Shown here: in pieces, positions 51,436-58,452 of the stretch
Numbering within the stretch: position 1 is the stretch's first letter
Layout of the letters: each line of letters begins with the position of its first letter
Assembly: GCA_937967795.1 (NCBI GenBank)
Contig: CALBSK010000062.1
Coordinates: 1 to 58,452 of the forward strand
From: an uncultured Alphaproteobacteria bacterium
Lineage (GTDB): Bacteria; Pseudomonadota; Alphaproteobacteria; UBA9655
Reading direction: 5' to 3'
DNA length: 58,452 nucleotides
Position numbers and translations under genes: made by a program
Notes under the pieces: model-generated
Seen by the model: only the letters and a program-made list of their open reading frames with translations
Databases searched by the model: none
What the model was told of the DNA's origin: nothing

Positions 51436-53364
51436 ATGAATATTTTGGCTATTTTAACTATTTTCTTGCCTCTTACAGGTTTTCTTTTAGCAGGAACTTT
51501 AGGAGAGAAATTAAAAAATAATTTTTCTCAAATTCTTACATGTACCTTAATGGGCTTATCAACGGTCTTTGCAATCTATTTATTTATTGAAATGGGACTT
51601 AAGGAAAAAACGCTTCTCATTCCTCTTTTTACCTGGATGCATGTGGAATTTTTTTCTATCAACTGGGGGATTCAACTCGACAGCCTTAGCCTTGTAATGA
51701 TGGCTGTTGTCACGTTGGTGTCTTTTATGGTTCATGTGTATTCTGTGGGGTATATGAAGAACGACCGCGGCATCTCTCGCTTTATGGCTTACTTAAGTCT
51801 TTTTTCTTTCTTCATGCTCACGCTGGTTACAGCTCCTAACTTTCTCCAAATGTTCTTTGGATGGGAAGGAGTGGGACTTTGTTCCTATCTCTTAATTGGA
51901 TATTGGTACGACCGAGAAGGCGCAAATGCAGCAGCAATTAAGGCTTTTCTTGTTAATCGAATCGGAGACGTGGGATTCCTTCTAGGGACTTTAACCCTAT
52001 TTGTTCTTTTTGGAACCCTTGATTTTATAGATATTTTTGAACTTATCGATGAACATCAAAGTGATACTTTTACATTCCTCGGGATCCAGTATCATGTGCT
52101 GACACTGGCGACTTTTCTGCTTTTTATAGGAGCTATGGGAAAGTCAGCCCAAATTGGATTACATACCTGGCTCCCTGACGCTATGGAAGGCCCAACGCCC
52201 GTTTCAGCACTTATCCATGCAGCGACGATGGTAACAGCAGGTGTATTTATGGTCGTGCGTATTTCACCCTTGTTAGAATATGCATCCTTAACGCGAGAAT
52301 TCATCACTTTAATTGGGACCATTACAGCTCTTTTCACAGCGACTATTGCGTGCGTTCAAAATGATATTAAAAGGATCATTGCGTATTCAACATGTAGTCA
52401 GCTTGGGTATATGTTTATGGCAGCTGGTCTTTCGGGCTATAGTGCATCCATGTTTCATCTGACAACCCATGCCTTTTTTAAGGCGTTGCTCTTTTTAGGG
52501 GCAGGATCGATTATACACGCCATGTCTGATGAACAGAACATTCAGAAAATGGGAGGGATATGGAGATATGTGCCCGTCACCTATGTTGTGATGTGGATTG
52601 GAAGTTTAGCCTTAGCAGGAATTCCCTTTTTTGCAGGTTTTTATTCCAAGGATATGATCCTAGAAGTGGATTGGGTTTCTTATTTACCTGTGGGTAAACT
52701 CGCCTTCGTCTGTGGTCTAGCGACTGCCATTCTTACTGCATTTTATTCCTGGCGCCTTCTATTGCTCACCTTCCATGGCAAACCAAGAGCTAATGAAGCT
52801 GTTATGGGCCATATCCACGAGGCGCCCCTTGTCATGCTTTTCCCTCTTCTTATTTTAGCCATGGGATCCCTCTTTTCAGGAAGTCTTTTGTATGATCTTT
52901 TTGTGGGAGAAGATACGACTTTTTGGGGATCTGCTATTTTTGTTTTACCGGGAGACGAAGTTATTCAATCTGCTCATTATGTAGAAAATTGGGTTGAATG
53001 GTCTCCTACGATTGCTGCCTTTTTGGGGATTGGGCTTGCCTATCTTATGTACACGTTTGCAAAAAATTGGCCACAAACTCTCTCAACTACTTTTAGGGGT
53101 ATCTACGCTCTATTCTACCATAAATGGTATTTTGATGAAGTTTATGAATGGCTTTTTGTTAAACCCGCTTTGAAACTTGGAAAGATTTTGTGGGAAGAAG
53201 GCGACCAAGAAGCTATCGATGGGTTAGGACCTAATGGATTTGCGGCCCTATCGATTGCAACAGGAAAAATCTTATGCCGCTTTCAAACAGGCTATATCTA
53301 CCATTATGCCCTTACCATGATTATAGGTCTTATTTTCATGCTTAGCTGGTATTTTTGGGTGTAA
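51436..53364 (+). CDS. nuoL: NADH-quinone oxidoreductase subunit L
   Basis: 642 residues. An antiporter-like, proton-pumping subunit with about 16 helices. FFGWEGVGLCSYLLIG (key Glu), GKSAQIGLHTWLPDAMEGPTPVSALIHAATMVTAGVF and the KRIIAYSTCSQLGYM segment are present. It starts 3 bases after nuoK. Confidence 0.97.
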   Translation: MNILAILTIFLPLTGFLLAGTLGEKLKNNFSQILTCTLMGLSTVFAIYLFIEMGLKEKTLLIPLFTWMHVEFFSINWGIQLDSLSLVMMAVVTLVSFMVHVYSVGYMKNDRGISRFMAYLSLFSFFMLTLVTAPNFLQMFFGWEGVGLCSYLLIGYWYDREGANAAAIKAFLVNRIGDVGFLLGTLTLFVLFGTLDFIDIFELIDEHQSDTFTFLGIQYHVLTLATFLLFIGAMGKSAQIGLHTWLPDAMEGPTPVSALIHAATMVTAGVFMVVRISPLLEYASLTREFITLIGTITALFTATIACVQNDIKRIIAYSTCSQLGYMFMAAGLSGYSASMFHLTTHAFFKALLFLGAGSIIHAMSDEQNIQKMGGIWRYVPVTYVVMWIGSLALAGIPFFAGFYSKDMILEVDWVSYLPVGKLAFVCGLATAILTAFYSWRLLLLTFHGKPRANEAVMGHIHEAPLVMLFPLLILAMGSLFSGSLLYDLFVGEDTTFWGSAIFVLPGDEVIQSAHYVENWVEWSPTIAAFLGIGLAYLMYTFAKNWPQTLSTTFRGIYALFYHKWYFDEVYEWLFVKPALKLGKILWEEGDQEAIDGLGPNGFAALSIATGKILCRFQTGYIYHYALTMIIGLIFMLSWYFWV

Positions 53365-53379
53365 AAAAAGGGATAAAAA

Positions 53380-54924
53380 ATGGCAACTCTTCCTTTTCTA
53401 AGTATGACAATTTTCCTCCCCCTCGTAGGGGCTTTGGCAATTTTTTTAAATTGGAGTCAGCAGGATTCTACTCAAGCGAATAATGCTAGATGGGTTGCTC
53501 TTTGGACCTCCCTTGTGACTTTAGGTCTCACATTAATTTTATGGGGAAATTTTGACGCTGCTTCTTCAAATTTTCAGTTTGAAGATAAATTTCAATGGAT
53601 GCCCTTTTTAAATATAAGCTACCATGTTGGCGTTGATGGGATCTCTCTTCCTTTCGTTATTCTTTCTGCTCTTTTGATTCCTATTTGTATCCTTACCAGC
53701 TGGACGTCAATCCAATATAGAGTTGCAGAATATATGATTGCTTTTTTGGTTCTTGAAACCCTGTTGGTCGGCATGTTTGCAGCTTTAGATTTTGTACTTT
53801 TTTATGTCTTTTTTGAAGGAGTCCTCATTCCCATGTTTCTTATTATTGGGATGTGGGGAGGCCCTGATCGCGTTTATGCAGCTTTTAAATTCTTTCTTTA
53901 TACCCTATTAGGCTCGGTTCTTAGCTTACTTGCCATTCTTTATATTTATTTTGAAGTGGGAAGCAGTGATATTCCTTTAGCGCTGACAACTCCTTTTGAT
54001 CCTAAAATTCAGATGTGGTTATGGATTGCCTTTTTTTCTTCCTTTGCCGTTAAAATTCCCATGTGGCCTTTTCATACGTGGTTACCGGATGCTCATGTTG
54101 AAGCCCCCACAGCGGGATCGGTTATTCTTGCCGGCATTCTTTTAAAAATGGGAGGGTACGGGTTTATAAGATTTTCTCTTCCCATGTTTCCAGAAGCGTG
54201 TGCCTATTTCACGCCCTTGATTTTTACCCTCAGTGTTATTGCCATCATTTATACCTCACTTGTGGCGCTTGTTCAGAAGGACATGAAAAAGTTGATTGCC
54301 TATTCTTCCGTGGCCCATATGGGATTTGTGACGCTTGGAATTTTCGCGGCAGATGCTCAAGGGGTTCAAGGAGCTATAACTCAAATGGTGAGTCACGGAC
54401 TTATTTCTGCAGCCCTTTTCTTGTGTGTAGGGGTTGTGTATGACCGAATTCATAGTCGAAAAATAGCGGACTATGGGGGGCTTGTGCATAACATGCCACG
54501 ATATGCGACTGTCTTTATGTTTTTTATTTTAGCCTCCGTAGGACTCCCTGGTACAAGCGGATTCGTAGGAGAGTTTCTCGTTCTGTTAGGAACGTATCAA
54601 GTAAGCACTTGGGCCACAACCTTGGCAACCACAGGAATGATACTGGGTGCAGCTTACGCTCTTTGGCTTTATCGACGAATTATTTTTGGAGCCTTAGCAA
54701 AACCAAATCTTAAATCCATAACAGATTTGAATTGGCAAGAAGATCTTATCTTCGCTCCCCTTGTCGGGGGGGTTTTAATTTTTGGCGTTTACCCCATGCC
54801 TCTTTTGACGATGATGGAAGCATCTGTTGCCAATGTTATTGATCAATATAACCTTTCCTTTGAATCCGATGGAGGAGGGCTTATAGATCCAAGAAAATTC
54901 TTAGAAATGGCATTTCATGAATAA
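53380..54924 (+). CDS. nuoM: NADH-quinone oxidoreductase subunit M
   Basis: 514 residues, 14 helices. FEGVLIPMFLIIGMWGG (key Glu), KIPMWPFHTWLPDAHVEAPTAGSVILAGILLKMGGYG and KKLIAYSSVAHMGFVTLG are all family signatures. It is a proton-pumping antiporter-like subunit. Confidence 0.97.
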   Translation: MATLPFLSMTIFLPLVGALAIFLNWSQQDSTQANNARWVALWTSLVTLGLTLILWGNFDAASSNFQFEDKFQWMPFLNISYHVGVDGISLPFVILSALLIPICILTSWTSIQYRVAEYMIAFLVLETLLVGMFAALDFVLFYVFFEGVLIPMFLIIGMWGGPDRVYAAFKFFLYTLLGSVLSLLAILYIYFEVGSSDIPLALTTPFDPKIQMWLWIAFFSSFAVKIPMWPFHTWLPDAHVEAPTAGSVILAGILLKMGGYGFIRFSLPMFPEACAYFTPLIFTLSVIAIIYTSLVALVQKDMKKLIAYSSVAHMGFVTLGIFAADAQGVQGAITQMVSHGLISAALFLCVGVVYDRIHSRKIADYGGLVHNMPRYATVFMFFILASVGLPGTSGFVGEFLVLLGTYQVSTWATTLATTGMILGAAYALWLYRRIIFGALAKPNLKSITDLNWQEDLIFAPLVGGVLIFGVYPMPLLTMMEASVANVIDQYNLSFESDGGGLIDPRKFLEMAFHE

Positions 54925-54936
54925 AAGGAGCGACGC

Positions 54937-56427
54937 GTGACCGGCTTTTATATGCCTGATTTTAAACTTATCCTACCTGAGAGCCTGTTAGTTATCTCGG
55001 CATTGTTTATCTTAATGGAAGGAATTTTTCAAAAGAATGGCACCTTTGGGTCTTACCGTCGTTATATTCATTATAGTATTTTAGCCCTTACAGGGGCACT
55101 GATTATTTTAATTTTTCAACATACGCCGGGCGAAAAATGGATCACTTTTGAAGGACAAATCTTTCAGGATGATTTTATTTTTTTCGCCAAAATTTTAATC
55201 CTGACAGGGTCGGGAGCCGTCCTCGCCATTTCATTGCCCAGCATGACGAAAGAGCATATAACCTGTTTTGAATATTCCCCTTTAATTTTGCTCGCAACTG
55301 TAGGGATGCTTTTAATGGTGGAAGCTAATGATTTTCTGACTCTTTTTATAGGGCTAGAGATGCAAGGATTGTCTCTTTACATTCTGGCAGCTTTAAGTCG
55401 AGATCAGGTAACAGCGTCAGAAGCCGCCCTTAAATATTTTATCTTAGGTGGACTTACGACCTGTTTTTATCTTTATGGAGCAAGTCTTATTTATGGATTT
55501 TCAGGTTCAACCAATTTTGAGATCATTACTTCTGTGATCCGTAACGCAAGTATGGAGGGTTTTCCTCTCGGACTGCTTGTTGGCCTTGTTTTCATTATAG
55601 GGTCTTTTTCCTTTAAAGTTTCTGCAGTCCCTTTTCATATGTGGACACCTGATGTCTATCAAGGATGCCCCACACCCATAACGGCTTTTATTGCTGCAAC
55701 ACCTAAAGTTGCAGCGATGGTTGTTTTTTTACGCCTCATGGTGGGACCTTTTTTGTTAATGTACGGAGAATGGGAGGCGTTGATCACTTTTATTTCTTTT
55801 GCCTCGATGATTCTGGGCGCCTTTGCAGCTTTAAACCAAACCAATCTCAAGCGGCTTTTAGCCTATAGTGCTATTGGACAAATGGGGTACGTTCTCATAG
55901 GGGTCGCCGCTGGTAATGATGAAGGTGTACAAGCCGTATGTGTTTACTTGACGCTTTATCTGATCATGATCATTGGAACTTTTGGATGTCTTTTGTGCTT
56001 GCGGGGCAAAGGATCCGAAGGTGTTCAGAACATCGAGGATTTATCAGGCATTTCAGCTCTTCACCCCAAGATCAGCTTCACTCTGGCTGTTTTTATGTTT
56101 TCACTGGCGGGCATTCCTCCTTTAGCAGGTTTTTTTGCAAAATTGTATATTTTTAAAGCAGCTATTGCCGCTGGTTTTTTTGGTCTTGCTGTTGTTGGCG
56201 TATTATCTTCAGTTTTAGCGGCCTATTATTATTTAAAAATTGTAAAGGTCATGTATTTTGATGAGTCCCCTCTTTCTCCAGGAATATGTTATGGACACGT
56301 GCTTCTTTTATCACCAGAAATAAGAATTATATTGAATGTCTGTGTTATTATTATTTTGTTTTTCTTTATATTTCCACACCCTTTGCTTGAAATGGCACAA
56401 CGAGCTGCCCTCGCCCTTCTGATTTGA
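54937..56427 (+). CDS. nuoN: NADH-quinone oxidoreductase subunit N
   Basis: 496 residues from a GTG start with GGAG six bases upstream. LEMQGLSLYILAAL (key Glu), KVSAVPFHMWTPDVYQGCPTPITAFIAATPK and KRLLAYSAIGQMGYVLIG mark subunit N, the third antiporter-like pump. It is the last nuo gene, 10 bases before birA. Confidence 0.97.
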   Translation: MTGFYMPDFKLILPESLLVISALFILMEGIFQKNGTFGSYRRYIHYSILALTGALIILIFQHTPGEKWITFEGQIFQDDFIFFAKILILTGSGAVLAISLPSMTKEHITCFEYSPLILLATVGMLLMVEANDFLTLFIGLEMQGLSLYILAALSRDQVTASEAALKYFILGGLTTCFYLYGASLIYGFSGSTNFEIITSVIRNASMEGFPLGLLVGLVFIIGSFSFKVSAVPFHMWTPDVYQGCPTPITAFIAATPKVAAMVVFLRLMVGPFLLMYGEWEALITFISFASMILGAFAALNQTNLKRLLAYSAIGQMGYVLIGVAAGNDEGVQAVCVYLTLYLIMIIGTFGCLLCLRGKGSEGVQNIEDLSGISALHPKISFTLAVFMFSLAGIPPLAGFFAKLYIFKAAIAAGFFGLAVVGVLSSVLAAYYYLKIVKVMYFDESPLSPGICYGHVLLLSPEIRIILNVCVIIILFFFIFPHPLLEMAQRAALALLI

Positions 56428-56437
56428 GAGATAAATA

Positions 56438-57154
56438 ATGGCGTCTTTTTATTTTTTTGACTCTCTCCCCAGTACAATGGATGAAGCTCGAACGCGGATT
56501 TTACAAGGAGAGGAAGATGGAACCCTCATTATCGCCCTTCAACAAACAGAAGGTCGAGGACGTCGAGGACGAAGATGGGAATCCCTTCCTGGCAATATAT
56601 ATTTAACTTATATGACGTATTTAAATATCCCTATTTCACGAGCTCCTCAACTTTCCCTCGTTGCGTGTGTTGCAGTAGGGGAAAAGTTACGTTCTTTTCT
56701 TCCTCCCACTCATCACCTCACTTATAAATGGCCAAATGACCTTTTGTTGAATGAAAAAAAGGTGGGTGGACTTTTGCTTGAAGCTGTTCCCCTTTCTGAA
56801 AAAAAAGAAGTAGGTTATTTAATTGGATGTGGGTTAAATCTCAAAACTCAGCCGAAAGAAGGGCGTTATCCTGCCACATCTTTTCAAAATGAAGGAATTT
56901 ATTTGTCATTAGAAGAAGTTCTTCACGGAATAGCTAAATCGCTGCAATGTTACATCCTTCTTTGGCAAAATGAAGGCTTTCACCCCATCCAAACCTTATG
57001 GATGAAAAGTGCGGCAAATCTTGATAAAAAAATTTCTTTAGTTTTGCAGGAAAGAATTCAAGAAGGAACGTTTAAGGGGATTGATACGGAGGGTGCTATG
57101 ATTTTAAAAACCCCTCAAAGTTTAATAAAAGTAACTGTTGGAGAGATTTTATAG
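56438..57154 (+). CDS. birA: Biotin-[acetyl-CoA carboxylase] ligase, without repressor domain
   Basis: 238 residues. The active site GRGRRGRRWESLPGNIYLTY binds biotinyl-AMP, and KWPNDLLLNEKKVGGLLLEA is the second hallmark. The N-terminal DNA-binding domain of E. coli BirA is absent, so this is a mono-functional ligase that attaches biotin to the carboxylase BCCP. Placement right after nuoN is common in alphaproteobacteria. A shared inverted repeat separates it from the convergent next gene. Confidence 0.94.
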   Translation: MASFYFFDSLPSTMDEARTRILQGEEDGTLIIALQQTEGRGRRGRRWESLPGNIYLTYMTYLNIPISRAPQLSLVACVAVGEKLRSFLPPTHHLTYKWPNDLLLNEKKVGGLLLEAVPLSEKKEVGYLIGCGLNLKTQPKEGRYPATSFQNEGIYLSLEEVLHGIAKSLQCYILLWQNEGFHPIQTLWMKSAANLDKKISLVLQERIQEGTFKGIDTEGAMILKTPQSLIKVTVGEIL

Positions 57155-57187
57155 TAAATTCCTCTCTTAATAAGAAAGGAATTTACT
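57153..57187. terminator. Bidirectional terminator between convergent genes
   Basis: AGTAAATTCCT and AGGAATTTACT pair over 11 bp around a 13-base loop, 1 base inside/after the birA stop and 21 bases from the end of the convergent gene. Confidence 0.6.
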
Positions 57188-57207
57188 CTACATTCTCGTT
57201 GACAAAA

Positions 57208-58191
57208 TTACATTTTTTTGGCCTTTTCTAAGATAGGTTTAGGCAATTCTATATTGAGCTTTAGAGCCGTTCTAGGATTAATATAAATATTTAAGTCTTG
57301 AGAACTCGCAACAGGAATGTCTCCTGGATTTTCTCCTTTAAGAACTTTGACGACAATTTCGCCAGCTGCATATCCTGTGTCATAGTGAGTATAGCCAGAG
57401 GAAGCTAAAGCTCCTTGAGCCACAGAATCACTATCGCTTGAGAATATAGGAATATTATATTGAAACCCAATTTTTAAAACAGCATCCATAGCAGATAAAA
57501 CGGTATTGTCGAGAGGGACAAAGATGGCGTCTACTTTTTTCCCTACAAGTTGTTGTAAGGCCGCCGGAATATCAGATGTTTTAAAAGCAGTGGCTTCCAC
57601 AAGAGTAAGACCCATATCTTTCGAAATTTCTCGGACAACTTTTAAGGGTGATGCGGAGCTACTATCGCCAGGGTTATAAATAATTCCGAGGATTTTGAGA
57701 TCAGGAAGGACCGCTTTAAAAGTTTCAAGCTGGGTTTTGATAGGAGCCATATCCGTAGCTCCTGTAATATGTCCTCCCGGATGAGAAAGGGATGATACAA
57801 TGCCTGCGCCAACGGGATCGGTAACTGCTGCAAAAACAAGAGGAATACCAAAAACCTCATCGGCTTTTACCATGGCTTGAGTAGAGGTTGTTGTAATGGG
57901 GATGAGCACTTTCGGTTTTAAAGCAACAAATTTTTGTGCAATTTGAGCGGCTGTAACGGGACTTCCTTGAGCATTTTCATAAATTATTTTAAAAGTATCA
58001 CCGTTTTCGTACCCATTGTCTTTAAGAGCGTCTAAAATCCCTTTGCGAACAGAGTCAGAAGAAGGATGTTCAATAATTTGGGTAATGGCAACTGTAGGGG
58101 GAGACGAAGGAGAAAGAGCACCGAGAGAAGAAGAAAATAAAGCGATTGTTAAAGAAAAACTTACGACTTTGATGGCTGATTTGATATCCAT
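57208..58191 (-). CDS. ABC transporter substrate-binding protein (TrpX/PF04392 type)
   Basis: 327 residues with a signal peptide (VVSFSLTIALFSSSLGALS). The body, TVAITQIIEHPSSDSVRKGIL, then AAQIAQKFVALKPKVLIPITTTSTQA, DPVGAGIVSSLSHPGGHITG and GKKVDAIFVPLDNTVLSAMD, matches the family whose best known members bind Trp or Tyr in Gram-positive bacteria. A ribosome site (AAGGA) precedes the ATG at 58191. The permease and ATPase partners are expected downstream of the minus strand but are not seen, because birA follows convergently. They may be elsewhere or lost. Confidence 0.88.
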   Translation of the reverse strand: MDIKSAIKVVSFSLTIALFSSSLGALSPSSPPTVAITQIIEHPSSDSVRKGILDALKDNGYENGDTFKIIYENAQGSPVTAAQIAQKFVALKPKVLIPITTTSTQAMVKADEVFGIPLVFAAVTDPVGAGIVSSLSHPGGHITGATDMAPIKTQLETFKAVLPDLKILGIIYNPGDSSSASPLKVVREISKDMGLTLVEATAFKTSDIPAALQQLVGKKVDAIFVPLDNTVLSAMDAVLKIGFQYNIPIFSSDSDSVAQGALASSGYTHYDTGYAAGEIVVKVLKGENPGDIPVASSQDLNIYINPRTALKLNIELPKPILEKAKKM

Positions 58192-58277
58192 GATGAAAAA
58201 TCCTTATTTTTAAAATGATAAAATGGGTTTCGTTTCAATACATTTTTCGTAAGTCGAAGTCGAATATTTTTAAGCAT
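58161..58277 (-). CDS. Possible 38-residue leader ORF overlapping the substrate-binding protein
   Basis: ATG at 58277 with AGGAGA 6 bases before it, a better ribosome site than that of the main gene. It encodes MLKNIRLRLTKNVLKRNPFY then HFKNKDFSSWISNQPSKS, a basic peptide, and ends inside the next gene, overlapping it by 31 bases in another frame. Such overlap would couple translation. It could equally be the remnant of a longer gene. The 58278-58452 stretch shows no further gene. Confidence 0.45.
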   Translation of the reverse strand: MLKNIRLRLTKNVLKRNPFYHFKNKDFSSWISNQPSKS

Positions 58278-58452
58278 ATCAAATCTCCTATTTAAAAAAA
58301 GGTTAAGTCCCTCGAAAAGAGAATTATCAGCAAAGCATTAGAGAAAGATACTTGTCAAGAAAAAGGTTTTAAAATCAGGGTCTATGCCAGGGCGGTCTAA
58401 TACAAATTAAAATTTATCTATAAATTTAAAAGAAAATTTGTTATATTTTAGA

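Noticed and set aside
58192..58452. Possible riboswitch or T-box ahead of the substrate-binding protein
   Set aside because: No conserved T-box or known riboswitch core is visible; only an AT-rich leader and a short ORF.

Overview
The window looks like a chromosome segment of a low-GC, host-associated alphaproteobacterium. A Holosporales/Paracaedibacter-type endosymbiont is my best guess, by inference only. The signs are an alphaproteobacterial nuoA-N operon followed by birA, a fused cytochrome b/c1 gene next to a Rieske gene, bioC, YejABEF and an MHS-family MFS carrier. Alongside these are several signal-peptide proteins of no known family (a GTPase with a glycine-rich tail, a leucine-rich-repeat protein, Cys-rich small proteins), decaying genes, and many palindromic intergenic repeats like those of Rickettsiales genomes. 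Layout. 1-6.4 kb: TPR pseudogene, secreted GTPase/Gly-rich protein, tRNA-Thr, xseA, ihfA, a secreted coiled-coil protein and a remnant of tag. 6.4-10.9 kb (minus strand): an ABC exporter and an ABC-F ATPase behind a structured leader with a tiny leader ORF, tRNA-Arg, and a lytic transglycosylase. 11-18.7 kb: bioC, a membrane cytochrome c, a Cys-rich small protein and the yejABEF peptide-uptake operon. 18.7-22.5 kb: a LysR regulator, a methyltransferase and an MFS transporter, bracketed by two inverted copies of one structured small RNA. 22.5-35 kb: a frameshifted zinc-ribbon gene, the LRR protein, trmL-hemF, petA-petBC, a paralogous pair of orphan proteins, uppP, a GST-like gene and an Rpn nuclease. 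35-41.3 kb: yciA, glnA, copA, then a repeat-rich stretch with a broken GIY-YIG gene between inverted palindromes. 41.4-57.2 kb: the full 14-gene complex I operon plus birA, interrupted at four points by palindromic elements. One of these carries an intact GIY-YIG gene and is flanked by a duplicated nuoG 3' end. 57.2-58.5 kb: a periplasmic substrate-binding protein and a leader ORF. How the genes work together: nuo, the bc1 genes and the anchored cytochrome c form an aerobic electron-transfer chain; hemF supplies haem. bioC and birA are the first and last steps of biotin use. YejABEF, the MFS carrier and the TrpX-like binding protein take up nutrients. The signal-peptide proteins are candidates for host interaction. 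The most novel signal is a family of palindromic elements ending in TGTCATCC...GGATGACA. They exist as empty copies and as copies wrapped around a small GIY-YIG nuclease gene, and one of the latter appears to have brought or duplicated the nuoG 3' end. The other strong candidates are the paired small RNA with covarying stems and the ABC-F leader, in which the leader ORF is complementary to the downstream ribosome-binding site.
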